Source of the DNA: Pseudooceanicola aestuarii | GTDB lineage: Bacteria; Pseudomonadota; Alphaproteobacteria; Rhodobacterales; Rhodobacteraceae | Length of the DNA stretch: 64,000 bases | Reading direction: 5' to 3' | Assembly: GCF_010614805.1 (NCBI RefSeq) | Contig: NZ_JAAFZC010000001.1 | Coordinates: 2,148,001-2,212,000 of the forward strand | Shown: piece after piece, positions 44,148 through 54,583 of the stretch | Numbering within the stretch: position 1 is the stretch's first letter | Layout: the number at the start of each line of letters is the position of its first letter | Position numbers and translations under genes: made by a program | The notes under the pieces: generated by a model | What the model saw: only the letters and a program-made list of their open reading frames with translations | What the model was told of the DNA's origin: nothing | Database searches by the model: none

Positions 44148-45896
44148 ATGCCCACTCAGATCTCCCGCGCGGATTATGCCGCGATGTTCGGCCCGACCAC
44201 GGGCGACCGTCTGCGCCTTGCCGATACCGACCTCATCATCGAGGTGGAGCGCGACCTGACTGCCGAAGCGGTCGGCCAGGCGCAGGGATCGAACGCACCG
44301 ATCTACGGCGAGGAGGTCAAGTTCGGCGGGGGCAAGGTGATCCGTGACGGCATGGGGCAGTCCCAGGCCACGCGCGCCGAGGGGGCGGTGGACACGGTGA
44401 TCACCAACGCGCTGATCCTGGACGTGACCGGCATCTACAAGGCCGATATCGGGCTGCGCGACGGGCGGATCGCGGCCATCGGCAAGGCGGGCAACCCAGA
44501 CACCCAGCCCGGCGTGAACATCATCGTCGGACCGGGGACAGAGGCCATCGCCGGCGAAGGGAAAATCCTGACCGCCGGGGGCTTCGACAGCCATATCCAT
44601 TTCATCTGTCCGCAGCAGATCGACGATGCGCTGCATTCCGGCCTGACCACGATGCTGGGCGGCGGCACCGGCCCCGCGCATGGCACGCTGGCCACCACGG
44701 TGACACCGGGACCGTGGCACATGGGGCGGATGTTGCAGGCTGCTGATGCCTTTCCGATGAACCTGGCCTTTGCCGGGAAGGGCAATGCCAGCTTGCCTGC
44801 CGCGCTGGAGGAACAGATCCGCGCCGGCGCCTGCGCACTGAAGTTGCACGAGGATTGGGGCACCACCCCGGGCGCGATTGATTGCTGCCTTTCGGTCGCC
44901 GATGCATTTGATGTGCAGGTGATGATCCATACCGACACGCTGAACGAATCCGGTTTCGTCGAGAACACGGTGAAGGCGATGAAGGGCCGTACCATCCATG
45001 CCTTCCATACGGAGGGTGCGGGCGGCGGACATGCCCCTGATATCATCAAGATATGCGGCGAAGCTCATGTGTTGCCATCCTCCACCAACCCGACGCGGCC
45101 CTTCACGGTGAACACCGTGGATGAACATCTGGACATGCTGATGGTCTGTCATCACCTGGACAAGCGGGTGCCGGAGGACGTCGCCTTTGCTGAAAGTCGT
45201 ATTCGTCGGGAGACCATCGCGGCAGAAGACATCCTGCATGACATGGGGGCGTTCTCCATCATCGCGTCGGACAGTCAGGCCATGGGTCGGGTGGGCGAGG
45301 TGATCATCCGTACCTGGCAGACCGCCGACAAGATGAAGAAACAGCGTGGCGCGCTGTCGGAGGAAACCGGCGACAACGACAATTTCCGGGTTCGGCGCTA
45401 CGTCGCGAAATACACCATCAACCCCGCCATCGCCCATGGGTTGAGCCATCAGATCGGCTCCATCGAGGTCGGCAAGCGGGCCGATCTGGTGCTGTGGTCG
45501 CCTGCGTTCTTCGGGGTGAAGCCGGAGATGGTACTGATCGGCGGCACGATCGTCTGCGCGCAGATGGGCGATCCCAATGCCTCCATCCCGACGCCGCAGC
45601 CGGTCTATTCCCGGCCGATGTTCGGGGCCTTCGGGCGGGCGGTGGAAAATTCCGCCGTCACCTTTGTCTCGGCCGCCGCGCAGGCCGAAGGGGTGGGGGA
45701 GGCCCTGGGCCTGGCCAAGCAGACTGTGGCGGTGCTGAACACCCGCAACATCGGCAAGGCGGACCTGTTGTTGAACAACGCCACGCCGGAGATCTCGGTA
45801 AATCCCGAGACTTACGAGACCCGCGCCGATGGCGAATTGCTGACCTGCGAACCGGCGACGGAACTGCCGATGGCGCAACGCTATTTCCTGTTCTGA
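44148..45896 (+). CDS. ureC: urease alpha subunit (catalytic)
   Basis: 582-residue dinickel catalytic subunit. The nickel ligands appear in [14 protein letters not shown], the carbamylated lysine in ALKLHEDWG, then [25 protein letters not shown] and the active-site flap MVCHHLDK. Slightly longer than the usual 567-570 residues. Preceded by AGGAG at the ATG. After the stop come 145 bp without a urease gene before DUF1127, holding a loose CTGCAA/TTGCAG inverted repeat. Confidence 0.98.
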   Translation: MPTQISRADYAAMFGPTTGDRLRLADTDLIIEVERDLTAEAVGQAQGSNAPIYGEEVKFGGGKVIRDGMGQSQATRAEGAVDTVITNALILDVTGIYKADIGLRDGRIAAIGKAGNPDTQPGVNIIVGPGTEAIAGEGKILTAGGFDSHIHFICPQQIDDALHSGLTTMLGGGTGPAHGTLATTVTPGPWHMGRMLQAADAFPMNLAFAGKGNASLPAALEEQIRAGACALKLHEDWGTTPGAIDCCLSVADAFDVQVMIHTDTLNESGFVENTVKAMKGRTIHAFHTEGAGGGHAPDIIKICGEAHVLPSSTNPTRPFTVNTVDEHLDMLMVCHHLDKRVPEDVAFAESRIRRETIAAEDILHDMGAFSIIASDSQAMGRVGEVIIRTWQTADKMKKQRGALSEETGDNDNFRVRRYVAKYTINPAIAHGLSHQIGSIEVGKRADLVLWSPAFFGVKPEMVLIGGTIVCAQMGDPNASIPTPQPVYSRPMFGAFGRAVENSAVTFVSAAAQAEGVGEALGLAKQTVAVLNTRNIGKADLLLNNATPEISVNPETYETRADGELLTCEPATELPMAQRYFLF

Positions 45897-46041
45897 GGAC
45901 GCCGCACTGCAACAGAAATTCACGCTGCATTGCAGCAAACGCATGACGGGGATGTGGGATTGATCATGGTAAGGGAAACAGGGCTGACCTATCTTTCAAG
46001 GCAAGGGAGCAAACCCGAACGATTGAAAGACGAGGTATCCA

Positions 46042-46266
46042 ATGGCTACTGCATCCACCACTCTGACGCAAGAAACCGGCCTGCGCGGCAAGCTGGACGC
46101 ATTCTTCGTTTCCATGGGCCAGGGCTTCAACGCCTACCTGGAACGTCGCGCCCGGACCGAGCAGATCGAAGCGCTGAACGCCAAGTCCGACGCCGAACTG
46201 GCCAAGCTGGGCATCACCCGCGACGCCATCCCGGCCTATGTCTTCCGCGATCTGTTCTACATCTGA
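46042..46266 (+). CDS. DUF1127 small protein inside the urease operon
   Basis: 74-residue basic/amphipathic protein ending in the DUF1127 pattern: RRARTEQIEALNAKSDAELAKLGITRDAIPAYVFRDL. DUF1127 proteins are short, common in Rhodobacteraceae and Rhizobiales, and some relatives affect carbon/phosphate metabolism and RNA turnover. It lies between ureC and ureE, with GAGG before ATG 46042 and 28 bp before ureE. The 145-bp upstream gap could carry its own promoter. Its role in urease function is unknown. Confidence 0.85.
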   Translation: MATASTTLTQETGLRGKLDAFFVSMGQGFNAYLERRARTEQIEALNAKSDAELAKLGITRDAIPAYVFRDLFYI

Positions 46267-46294
46267 TCGCCGCTGACCAGCCACGGGGACGGGC

Positions 46295-46891
46295 ATGACC
46301 ATGCCCGTTCCGGCCCACCGGTTCCTGCGTGCCGATGACATGACGCAGGCGGCCGACGATCACGTCGCGCTGGATTACGATGCCCGGTTTTTGCGCCGCA
46401 AGGTGCTGGAAACACGAAATGGCCTGAGGATCCTTGTGGATCTGGAGCGGACCATATCGCTGGATCATGGCGATGCGCTGATCCTGGCGGACGGGCGCCT
46501 GATCGCCATCCGCGCCGCGGCAGAGCCGCTGTTGCGTGTCACCGGCCCCGACCCCGTTCGGCTGGCCTGGCACATCGGCAACCGCCACACGCCCTGCCAG
46601 ATCACCCCCGATCACCTGCTGATCCGCCGCGACAAGGTGATCGCCGAGATGCTGCGCCTGCTGGGCGCAACGCTTGCGGAAATCCTGGCCCCCTTCACCC
46701 CGGAGGGCGGCGCCTACGGGCACGGGCGGACCCATGCGCATGACCATGGGCACAGCCATGACCACGGGCATGATCCTGACCATGGATCCGCTCAGGACCA
46801 GCGTCACAGCCCGGCGCACCACCACTCGTCCGATGCGGACCTGGCGCCATCCCGGACCGGTCAGCCCGACACGGACCCTCATGACCATTGA
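46295..46891 (+). CDS. ureE: urease accessory nickel metallochaperone UreE
   Basis: 198-residue UreE. The N-terminal peptide-binding domain has VALDYDARFLRRKVLETRNGLRILVDLERT; the metal domain contains PVRLAWHIGNRHTPCQI with the conserved His. The C-terminal 60 residues are strongly His/Asp-rich (HGRTHAHDHGHSHDHGHD and more), the nickel-storing tail. A second ATG lies two codons downstream (46301). Its end overlaps ureF by 11 bp. Confidence 0.95.
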   Translation: MTMPVPAHRFLRADDMTQAADDHVALDYDARFLRRKVLETRNGLRILVDLERTISLDHGDALILADGRLIAIRAAAEPLLRVTGPDPVRLAWHIGNRHTPCQITPDHLLIRRDKVIAEMLRLLGATLAEILAPFTPEGGAYGHGRTHAHDHGHSHDHGHDPDHGSAQDQRHSPAHHHSSDADLAPSRTGQPDTDPHDH

Positions 46892-47522
46892 CCCCATGCT
46901 GCGGCTGCATCGCTGGCTGTCCCCGGCCTATCCGGTGGGCGGTTTCGCCTATTCCCATGGGATCGAGGCAGCGGTAGCCGATGGTCGGATCGGCGATGCC
47001 GCCAGCGCCGAGGCATGGATCACAGATATCCTGCGCCACGGGGCGGGTTGGAACGATGCGCTGCTGATGGCCGCTGCCTACCATGCCAGCGCCGAAGAGG
47101 TCGCGGAAATCGGGGGGTTATGTGCGGCGCTGGCCAGTTCTGCGGGGCGACTGCTGGAGACGGAGAAACAGGGCCATGCCTTTGCCGCCACCACCGCTGC
47201 GGTGGAGGGGCTGGACCTGCCGCCCATGCCATATCCGGTCGCGGTGGGCCGGGCGGTGCGGCTGGCGGATTTGCCGTTGGACGCGGCGCTGCGGCTCTAC
47301 CTGATGGCTTTTGCCTCTGCGCTGACCTCTGCCGCCATCCGGCTGGTGCCGCTGGGTCAGACCGATGGTCAACGCATTCTGGCGGCAGCAGAGCCGCTGA
47401 GCGCCGACCTTGCGGAAGCGGCGGCTGACGGGGATCTCGACAGGCTTGGAAGTGCCGCGTTTCTGGTGGATATTGCCGGAATGCGGCAGGGTGCCCTGAC
47501 GACGCGGCTGTTCCGGTCCTGA
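46881..47522 (+). CDS. ureF: urease accessory protein UreF
   Basis: 213-residue UreF, which with UreD and UreG forms the urease activation complex. Motifs include [21 protein letters not shown], the hallmark N-terminus, then [25 protein letters not shown] 46881 lies inside the end of ureE (11-bp overlap), so it is translationally coupled. A stretch of upstream frame read through the ureE tail is not part of it. Confidence 0.95.
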   Translation: MTIDPMLRLHRWLSPAYPVGGFAYSHGIEAAVADGRIGDAASAEAWITDILRHGAGWNDALLMAAAYHASAEEVAEIGGLCAALASSAGRLLETEKQGHAFAATTAAVEGLDLPPMPYPVAVGRAVRLADLPLDAALRLYLMAFASALTSAAIRLVPLGQTDGQRILAAAEPLSADLAEAAADGDLDRLGSAAFLVDIAGMRQGALTTRLFRS

Positions 47523-47545
47523 AGCAAGCAGAAGGAAAGTTTCCG

Positions 47546-48169
47546 ATGTCCTCACCTCATGGTCCCTTGCGTATCGGCCTGGGCGGGCCGGTCGGCGCTG
47601 GCAAGACGACGCTGACCGCCGCGCTGTGCGGCGCGCTGCGCGACCGGCTGTCGTTGGCGGTCGTGACCAACGATATCTACACGCAGGAGGACGCCGAGGC
47701 GCTGATGCGGATGCAGGCGCTGGCCGGGGACCGCATTCGCGGGGTGGAAACGGGCGGCTGTCCGCATACTGCCATTCGCGAAGATGCCTCCATCAACCTG
47801 GCAGCCATCGCGGAGCTGGAGGCACAGTTTCCGGATCTGGATATCGTGTTGATCGAATCGGGCGGCGATAACCTGTCTGCGACCTTCTCCCCCGAATTGG
47901 CGGATCTGACGATCTATGTCATCGACGTCGCCGCCGGAGAGGAGATCCCCCGAAAGGGCGGACCGGCCATCACCCGATCGGACATACTGGTGATCAACAA
48001 GACCGACCTGGCCCCCCATGTCGGCGCCGATCTGGCGGTGATGGAGCGGGATGCGACCGCGCAACGCGGTGACCGGCCATTTGTCTTTACCGACCTGCGG
48101 CGGGGGCTGGGGCTGGACCGGGTGATCGCGTTGATCGCCGAGATCGGCGGCCTGCCGGCGCGCGCGTGA
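47546..48169 (+). CDS. ureG: urease accessory GTPase UreG
   Basis: 207-residue SIMIBI GTPase supplying nickel to urease. P-loop [10 protein letters not shown], metal-binding [13 protein letters not shown] (Cys-Pro-His), [24 protein letters not shown] and [22 protein letters not shown] lies before ATG 47546. Stop overlaps a GTG of trkH by 4 bp. Confidence 0.97.
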   Translation: MSSPHGPLRIGLGGPVGAGKTTLTAALCGALRDRLSLAVVTNDIYTQEDAEALMRMQALAGDRIRGVETGGCPHTAIREDASINLAAIAELEAQFPDLDIVLIESGGDNLSATFSPELADLTIYVIDVAAGEEIPRKGGPAITRSDILVINKTDLAPHVGADLAVMERDATAQRGDRPFVFTDLRRGLGLDRVIALIAEIGGLPARA

Positions 48170-49668
48170 AACCGGCGATGACCTCTCCCGCGGGGACGGT
48201 TCGACGGGGTGCGGCCCCGCTGCTGGACCTGCGGCCCGTGGGTTACGTGATCGGAATTCTGGTCGCCGTGCTTGGCCTGACCATGCTGCTGCCGATGCTG
48301 GTGGACGTGGCGGAGGGGCGCGGCCATTGGCCGGTCTTCGCCGAAAGCGCGCTGTTGTCGATCCTGATCGGCGGGCTGACCGCGCTGGCCTGCCAGAACG
48401 GCAACCGGCAGGGGCTGACATTGCAGCAGACCTTTATCCTGACCACCGCCGTCTGGGTGGCGTTGCCGCTGTTCGGCGCACTGCCCTTCGTGCTGGGGGA
48501 GACGGACAGCCGGTTTGTCGATGCGTTCTTCGAATCCATGTCGGGGCTGACCACCACCGGATCGACCGTTCTGACCGGGTTGGACGATCTGCCGCGCGGG
48601 CTGCTGCTGTGGCGCGGGATGCTGCAATGGCTGGGCGGGGTGGGGATCATCGTGGTGGCCATGGTCTTCCTGCCCGAACTGCGGGTCGGCGGCATGCAGA
48701 TCTTCAAGTCCGAAGCCTTCGACACCATGGGCAAGATCCTGCCCCGCGCCACCGCCATCGCGGCGCAGATCTCTGTCATCTACGTAGCTTTGACGCTGGC
48801 CTGCACGCTGACCTACCTGTTTCTGGGCATGGATGCCTTTGACGCGTCGGTCCATGCGCTGACGACGGTCTCCACCGGCGGGTTCTCCACCCGGGACGAG
48901 AGTTTCGGCGCCTTCTCGGGGAACATGGAATATGCCGCGACGGTGTTCATGGTCCTGGCGGCGCTGCCCTTTGTCCGCTATGTCCAGATGCTGAACGGGC
49001 AGGAGGGCGCGCTGCTGCGCGACAGCCAGGTGCGGGTGTTCCTGCTGACCATCGGCACCTTCATCGGCGTGACCTTCCTGGGTCTGCTGAAGATCTACCC
49101 CCAGCACTGGGAAATCTCCCTGCGGGAGGCGATGTTCAACATCACCTCCATCATGTCCGGCACCGGCTTTGCCTCGGCCAATTACATGGAATGGGGGCCG
49201 TTTCTGGTGACTGTCTTCTTCTTCGTCGGGCTGGTCGGGGGCTGCGCGGGCTCCACCGCCTGTTCAGTCAAGATCTTCCGCTACCAGATCCTGTTTTCCT
49301 CCATCCGCACCACGATCCGGCAGATCCATTCGCCGCATGGGATCTTTACCCCCCGGTTCGAAGGCCGCCCGATCACCGAGGACGTGCTGGTCTCCGTCAT
49401 GTCGTTCTTCGTCTTCTTCACCGTCTCGCTTGGCATCCTGGCGGTGCTGCTGGGGCTGACGGGCCTGGATTTCATCACCTCTCTCAGCGCGGCGGCGACG
49501 GCGCTGGCCAATATCGGGCCGGGGCTGGGCGATACGGTGGGGCCGGCGGGGAATTTCCAGCCGCTGAACGACACGGCGAAATGGCTGCTGGCGGCGGGGA
49601 TGCTGATCGGGCGGCTGGAACTGATGGTGGTCTACACCCTGTTCACCCTGCGGTTCTGGCGCGCCTGA
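48166..49668 (+). CDS. trkH: TrkH-type potassium uptake protein
   Basis: 500-residue K+ channel-like subunit of the Trk system with four repeats of membrane-pore-membrane; selectivity-filter-like stretches are [40 protein letters not shown] and [11 protein letters not shown]. TrkA, the regulatory subunit, is not here. GTG 48166 overlaps the ureG stop; ATG 48178 is an alternative start. It seems to be transcribed with the urease operon, an unusual pairing. Confidence 0.93.
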   Translation: MKPAMTSPAGTVRRGAAPLLDLRPVGYVIGILVAVLGLTMLLPMLVDVAEGRGHWPVFAESALLSILIGGLTALACQNGNRQGLTLQQTFILTTAVWVALPLFGALPFVLGETDSRFVDAFFESMSGLTTTGSTVLTGLDDLPRGLLLWRGMLQWLGGVGIIVVAMVFLPELRVGGMQIFKSEAFDTMGKILPRATAIAAQISVIYVALTLACTLTYLFLGMDAFDASVHALTTVSTGGFSTRDESFGAFSGNMEYAATVFMVLAALPFVRYVQMLNGQEGALLRDSQVRVFLLTIGTFIGVTFLGLLKIYPQHWEISLREAMFNITSIMSGTGFASANYMEWGPFLVTVFFFVGLVGGCAGSTACSVKIFRYQILFSSIRTTIRQIHSPHGIFTPRFEGRPITEDVLVSVMSFFVFFTVSLGILAVLLGLTGLDFITSLSAAATALANIGPGLGDTVGPAGNFQPLNDTAKWLLAAGMLIGRLELMVVYTLFTLRFWRA

Positions 49669-49760
49669 TCGGATCCGCAGGAGGGGCGCGGCACCCCCGG
49701 TGTGCCGATGAGGGGTGAAGGGGCGTTGCGGCGCGCGGCGGGGTTTGCCATAGACGCGCC

Positions 49761-50531
49761 ATGCCCAGATATGCGTTGCAAGTGGAATATGACGGAACCC
49801 CCTTTGCCGGATGGCAATGGCAGGAGGACCAGCCCTCGGTCCAGGGCGCGATCGAGGCGGCGCTGGCCCGGCTGGAGCCGGAGGTGCCGCGCATCGCCGC
49901 CGCCGGGCGCACGGATGCGGGCGTTCATGCCACGGGACAGGTCTGCCATTGCGACATGGCGCGGGACTGGGATCCGTTCCGCCTGTCGGAGGCGCTGAAC
50001 TACCATCTGAAACCCGCGCCCGTCGCGATCCGCGCCTGCGCACGCGTCGATGCGGATTGGCACGCACGATTTTCCGCGCTGGAGCGGCGCTATCTGTTCC
50101 GCATCCTGTGCCGCCGGGCGCCGGCGACCTTTGCCGCCAGGCAGTTCTGGCAGGTCAAGCATCCGCTGGACGTGGCGGCGATGCGGGCGGGGGCGGCCCA
50201 TCTGCTGGGGCGGCACGATTTCACCACCTTTCGCAGCGTGATCTGTCAGGCGAAAAGCCCGGTGAAGACGATGGATGCGATCGAGATCACGCAGGTGCAG
50301 GGCCTGTCCGGGCCGGAGGTCGAATTCCGCCTGCGCGCCCGGTCCTTTCTGCACAATCAGGTGCGCAGCATCGTCGGCACGCTGGAGCGGGTAGGCAGCG
50401 GCGGCTGGCCGCCCGACCGGGTGAAAACCGCGCTGGAGGCCCGCGACCGTGCGGCCTGCGGGCCCGTCAGCCCGCCGGGGGGGCTGTACCTGACGGGGGT
50501 GGGCTACCCGGTGGACCCCTTCGCCGGGTAG
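49761..50531 (+). CDS. truA: tRNA pseudouridine(38-40) synthase
   Basis: 256-residue TruA, modifying uridines 38-40 in the tRNA anticodon arm. It has [18 protein letters not shown], the catalytic Asp in [12 protein letters not shown], and the late [20 protein letters not shown] 49761 is the family start. A CGGCAC/GTGCCG hairpin lies between trkH and it. It converges on the DegT-type gene with a 30-bp gap. Confidence 0.97.
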   Translation: MPRYALQVEYDGTPFAGWQWQEDQPSVQGAIEAALARLEPEVPRIAAAGRTDAGVHATGQVCHCDMARDWDPFRLSEALNYHLKPAPVAIRACARVDADWHARFSALERRYLFRILCRRAPATFAARQFWQVKHPLDVAAMRAGAAHLLGRHDFTTFRSVICQAKSPVKTMDAIEITQVQGLSGPEVEFRLRARSFLHNQVRSIVGTLERVGSGGWPPDRVKTALEARDRAACGPVSPPGGLYLTGVGYPVDPFAG

Positions 50532-50561
50532 TATGAGGCGCGCGCGTCGGGGGCGGGCGGT

Positions 50562-51782
50562 TCAGCCGGCGGTTGCGGCCTGCGGGGCGGGGGTCATCAC
50601 CTCCTCCACGGCGCCGATCAGGGCTGCGGCGATGGCGTCGCAATCCGCCAGCGTCAACCGGGCGGGCAGACGGCAATCGCAAGCCCGCATCAGCATGGCG
50701 CGGGTGCGGGGCAGATCGGGCAGGTCTGGGATGAACTGCCAGTTCCAGAAGGCGCGGGCATTGTCGGTGGACAGGCCGAACACCTGCACCTTCACACCCC
50801 GTTCGGCGGCGGCGGTTTGAAAGGCGCGGGTCTGCGCATCGTCCAGCCCGACCAGATTGAATTGCAGGCTGTCGGGCGCGCGCTCCTCGGGCGGAAGTTT
50901 TCCGGGCACGACGATCCAGGGACTGGCCCCGATCGCCGCCGCCGTGTGATCGTGGTTGCGCCGTCCGTCGCGGACCCGGCGGGGCACTTCGGCCAGCTGC
51001 GGGCGCACGATGGCCGCCGCCAGGTTGGACAGCCGCAGATTGTACAGCGGCAGGCGGTTCTGCCAGCGTTCCAGGGCCTCTGTCAGATCGTTGGAATTCT
51101 CGCCGTGGCGGGGTTTGTGTTTCTTCCACATGTGTTCATAGGCGCCGGACATGATGATCGCGCGGGCCACCAGATCGGCATCGTCGGTGATCAGCATCCC
51201 GCCCTCGCCGGAATTCAGCAGCTTGTAGGACTGGAAGGAAAAGCAGCCGATCCGCCCGATCGTGCCGATGTTCTGCCCGTGCCACGTGGTGCCCAGGGAA
51301 TGGGCCGCGTCCTCCACCACCGGAATGTCACGATCCGCGCACAGCGCCATGATCGCATCCATGTCCGAGGTATGGCCACGCATGTGGCTGATGATCACCG
51401 CGTCCACGCCGGGCAGGCGCGATTCGAAATCGGCGATGTCGATGCGGTAATCCTCTCCCACTTCGCACAGGACGGGCCGGCAATCCGCGTGCACCACGGC
51501 CGATGGCACCGCCGCGAAGGTGAAACCGGGCAGCAATACCCGCGCCCCGCGCGGCAGGTCCAGCGCCTTCAGCGACAGGAACAGCGCGGCCGAGCAGGAG
51601 GAAACCGCCAGCGCGTATTTCGTCCCCATCATCTGGGCGAATTCGGTTTCCAGCAACGTGACCGGCGCGTCCTGCGCGGCGGTATAGCGGAAGAGATCGC
51701 CGGTGGTCAGCAGGCGCTCGATCTCCGCGCGGGCGGCTTCGGGGATCGGTTCGGCATCGTAGACGCTGGGGGGGAGGCTCAT
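50562..51782 (-). CDS. DegT/DnrJ/EryC1/StrS-family aminotransferase
   Basis: 406-residue PLP-dependent sugar-aminotransferase-type enzyme. It has TKYALAVSSCSAALFLSLKALDL, VVEDAAHSLGTTWHG and the PLP Lys in SFQSYKLLNSGEGG. Such enzymes transfer amino groups to keto sugars, but isolated members occur in other pathways. ATG 51782 fits the family better than the longer upstream frame. A CTGAAA-N5-TTTCAG palindrome lies 14 bp before the start. No sugar-nucleotide genes are adjacent, so the substrate is unclear. Confidence 0.88.
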   Translation of the reverse strand: MSLPPSVYDAEPIPEAARAEIERLLTTGDLFRYTAAQDAPVTLLETEFAQMMGTKYALAVSSCSAALFLSLKALDLPRGARVLLPGFTFAAVPSAVVHADCRPVLCEVGEDYRIDIADFESRLPGVDAVIISHMRGHTSDMDAIMALCADRDIPVVEDAAHSLGTTWHGQNIGTIGRIGCFSFQSYKLLNSGEGGMLITDDADLVARAIIMSGAYEHMWKKHKPRHGENSNDLTEALERWQNRLPLYNLRLSNLAAAIVRPQLAEVPRRVRDGRRNHDHTAAAIGASPWIVVPGKLPPEERAPDSLQFNLVGLDDAQTRAFQTAAAERGVKVQVFGLSTDNARAFWNWQFIPDLPDLPRTRAMLMRACDCRLPARLTLADCDAIAAALIGAVEEVMTPAPQAATAG

Positions 51783-51795
51783 GTCTTCGGCTTTC

Positions 51796-51812
51796 CTGAA
51801 ACTTGCTTTCAG
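51796..51812. promoter_or_regulatory. palindrome upstream of the DegT-type aminotransferase
   Basis: CTGAAA-CTTGC-TTTCAG: perfect 6-bp arms, 5-bp centre, 14 bp before the start codon and touching the AGGAAAG ribosome binding site. It could be an operator or an RNA hairpin that limits translation. Confidence 0.45.
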
Positions 51813-51923
51813 AAAAACTAAACGATCCGCCGCCCGGTGCAAAATGAAATCTGGATGACGCGCAGGTCGGCGAGGCCCCGCCGGGGTGGGCACCGGACCC
51901 GGCAGCCCTGCTGGCAACGGGGG

Positions 51924-53228
51924 TCACAGGCCCAGGCGGTCCCGCAGGGAAAACCAGCTCATCGCCAGCGCCAGCAACGGGCTGCGCATCAGCGCGCCAC
52001 CGGGGAACGCCGGGGTGGGCAGGGCGGCCATGGCGTCGAACCCCGCCGCCTGGCCTTGCACCGCCAGCGCCATCAGCTGGCCGGCATGGGTGGCCGTGCC
52101 AAGACCATGACCGGAATAGCCCGAGGCCGACAGCATGTTGGGCCCCAGCCGCGCCAGGTGGGGCAGGCGTTTCATGGTGATGGCCAGCGTGCCGCCCCAG
52201 GCGTAGTCGATGCGGATGTCGCGCAGATGCGGGAAAATCCGGGTCATCGGCGCGCGCACCTTGGCGGCGATATCGGCGGGAAACCGGTAGCCATAGCTTT
52301 CGCCGCCGCCGAACAGCAGCCGCCCGTCATGGGACAGGCGGAAGTAGTTCACCACGAAAAGATCATCGGCCACAGCCACGTCACGGGCCAGCACGCGGGC
52401 GGCCTGATCCCCAAGGGGCTCGGTGGCGGCGATGAAGTTGTTGATCGGCATGACCCGCGCGGCGACCCTGCGGTCCAGCTGGCCCAGATAGCCGTTGCAG
52501 GCCAATATCACGTGATCTGCGATGACATGACCCTGGCCGGTGCGCAGGGTGGCGGGCTGGCCAGGCTCGATCGAGTGGACTTCGGAACCCTCGTGCAGGG
52601 TGACGCCTGCCGCCTGAGCCGCCCGTGCCAGCCCGAGGGCAAAGCGCAGCGGATGCAGATGCCCTGCGCCCCGGTCCAGGATGCCGCCGCGATAGGAGGG
52701 CGAGGGGCAGATCGCGGCGAATTCCGCTGTGTTATGGGTCGTGATCTGGCTGTAATCGTAATGCCGGGACAGGTGTTCGGCATAATCTGCGAGGTGCCGC
52801 GCCTCTGCGTCGGAAGAGGCTGCCCAGGCGACGCCCGGTTTCAAGTGGCAGTCGATATCATGTTCGGCCACCAGTTCCTTGACCAGGGTCTTGGCTTCCT
52901 CGCCCAGGTGCCACAGGTGGCGGGCGTCGTCGGGGCCGACCATACGTACCAGCGCCTGCTGATCCTGTCGTTGCCCGGATCCCAGCTGCCCGCCATTGCG
53001 CCCCGAGGCACCGAACCCGGCGCGCTGCGCCTCCAGCAGGATGACCGACAGGCCCGCCTGCGCGCAATGCAGCGCCGCCGACAGGCCGGTATAGCCACCG
53101 CCGACGATGCAGACATCGGCCCGCGCGGCACCGCGCAGGGGCGGGGCGGGGGCAGGGATGTCGGCGGTGGCGGCGTACCACGAGGGCGGATAACGCCCCG
53201 GCGCGTCATTGGCGTGCAGCAGGTTCAT
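51924..53228 (-). CDS. FAD-dependent amine oxidase, PuuB-like
   Basis: 434-residue DAO-superfamily oxidase resembling gamma-glutamylputrescine oxidase. The FAD motif is VCIVGGGYTGLSAALHCAQAG and the family mark GASGRNGGQLGSGQRQ follows; the end has ASGYSGHGLGTATHAG. It should oxidise the gamma-glutamylated amine to an aldehyde, ammonia and peroxide. It is last in the operon and overlaps the preceding glutamine-synthetase-like gene by 4 bp. No aldehyde dehydrogenase (PuuC) is found nearby. Confidence 0.85.
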   Translation of the reverse strand: MNLLHANDAPGRYPPSWYAATADIPAPAPPLRGAARADVCIVGGGYTGLSAALHCAQAGLSVILLEAQRAGFGASGRNGGQLGSGQRQDQQALVRMVGPDDARHLWHLGEEAKTLVKELVAEHDIDCHLKPGVAWAASSDAEARHLADYAEHLSRHYDYSQITTHNTAEFAAICPSPSYRGGILDRGAGHLHPLRFALGLARAAQAAGVTLHEGSEVHSIEPGQPATLRTGQGHVIADHVILACNGYLGQLDRRVAARVMPINNFIAATEPLGDQAARVLARDVAVADDLFVVNYFRLSHDGRLLFGGGESYGYRFPADIAAKVRAPMTRIFPHLRDIRIDYAWGGTLAITMKRLPHLARLGPNMLSASGYSGHGLGTATHAGQLMALAVQGQAAGFDAMAALPTPAFPGGALMRSPLLALAMSWFSLRDRLGL

Positions 53229-54583
53229 ACGTTCAGCAGCAGATGCTCCCGCTCCCACGGAGAGATGACTTGCAGGAATTCCTCGTATTCGGTGCGCTTC
53301 ACGATGGAATAGACGCGCAGGAATTCGGCGCCCAGAACATCGGACACGGCAGAGGCCGCGTCCATGACGTTCAACGCCTCTCCCAGGGTGCGGGGAAAAT
53401 CGCCCTCGCCCTCATAGGCGTCACCGCGGAATTGTTTCAGCGCGCGTTCTCCCTTCATCATGCCGAGATACCCGGCAGCGAGGGATGCGGCGATGCCCAG
53501 GTAGGGGTTGCAATCCATGCCGGCCACTCGGTTTTCCACGCGCCGCGCCTCGGGGTCGGAGATCGGCACCCGGATGCCGGTGGTGCGGTTGTCGCGGCCC
53601 CATTCCAGGTTGATCGGCGCGGCGTGGTCCTTGACGTAGCGGCGGTAGGAATTGACATAGGGTGCCAGCAGGGGAACGACTTCGGGCAGATGCGCCTGAA
53701 GCCCGCCGATGAAATGGTAGAAGGCATCCGTCTCCCCCCCCTGGGGGCCGTTGAAGATGTTGCGCCCCGTTTCCAGGTCCAGCACGGAATGGTGGATATG
53801 CATGGCGCTGCCCGGCTCGTCGCTGATCGGCTTGGCCATGAAGGTGGCGAAACAATCGTGGCGCAGCGCGGCCTCCCGGATCAGGCGCTTGAAGTAGAAG
53901 ACCTCGTCCGCCAGTTTCACCGGATCGCCGTGGCGCAGGTTGATCTCCAGTTGGCCGGCGCCGCCCTCCTGGGTGATGCCGTCGATCTCGAAGCCCTGGG
54001 CCTCGGCGAAATCGTAGATATCGTCGATCACCGGGCCGAATTCATCCACCGCCGTCATGGAATAGGCCTGCCGCGCCGCGGCGGGGCGGCCGGACCGGCC
54101 CATCATCGGCTCGATCGGTTTGGCCGGGTCCAGGTTGCGGGCGACCAGGTAGAATTCCATTTCCGGCGCGACGACGGGTTTCCAGCCCTGCGCGGCATAT
54201 AGTGCGCAGACCCGTTTCAGCACGTTGCGCGGGGCAAAGGGGATCGGCTTGCCCTTGCGGTCAAAGGCGTCATGGATGACCTGTAGCGTCCAGTCCCCGG
54301 TCCAGGGCGCGGCGGTGGTGGTGGACAGGTCGGGATGCAGGATCATGTCCGGCTCGGTAAAGCCTTCGTCGCCGGCGGCTTCTCCCCAATCACCGGTGAT
54401 GGTCTGGAAGAAAATCGAATTGGGCAGGTGAAAGAACTTCTGCCGCGCGAATTTCGAGGCTGGCACGGCCTTGCCCCGGGCGATGCCGGGCAGGTCGGCG
54501 ATGATGCATTCGACCTCGTCCAGCCGGCGGTCGGTCAGGTAGTCGCGGGCGGATTGGGGGATGGCGTCGGTCCAGTCGCTCAT
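53225..54583 (-). CDS. glutamine synthetase-like gamma-glutamyl-amine ligase (1)
   Basis: 452-residue member of the glutamine synthetase fold of PuuA/GlnA-III type, which attaches glutamate to an amine with ATP. Motifs are VVAPEMEFYLV, EGGAGQLEINLRHGD, FMAKPISDEPGSAMHIHHSV (metal/ATP site) and NRTTGIRVP. A true glutamine synthetase function is less likely because the adenylylation loop is missing and neighbours are of the Puu type. Overlaps the amidotransferase and the oxidase by 4 bp each. Confidence 0.88.
   Translation of the reverse strand: MSDWTDAIPQSARDYLTDRRLDEVECIIADLPGIARGKAVPASKFARQKFFHLPNSIFFQTITGDWGEAAGDEGFTEPDMILHPDLSTTTAAPWTGDWTLQVIHDAFDRKGKPIPFAPRNVLKRVCALYAAQGWKPVVAPEMEFYLVARNLDPAKPIEPMMGRSGRPAAARQAYSMTAVDEFGPVIDDIYDFAEAQGFEIDGITQEGGAGQLEINLRHGDPVKLADEVFYFKRLIREAALRHDCFATFMAKPISDEPGSAMHIHHSVLDLETGRNIFNGPQGGETDAFYHFIGGLQAHLPEVVPLLAPYVNSYRRYVKDHAAPINLEWGRDNRTTGIRVPISDPEARRVENRVAGMDCNPYLGIAASLAAGYLGMMKGERALKQFRGDAYEGEGDFPRTLGEALNVMDAASAVSDVLGAEFLRVYSIVKRTEYEEFLQVISPWEREHLLLNV

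Noticed and set aside
44130..45944. A 604-codon minus-strand frame opposite ureC
   Set aside because: UreC on the plus strand is certain; the reverse frame has no motif or Shine-Dalgarno support.
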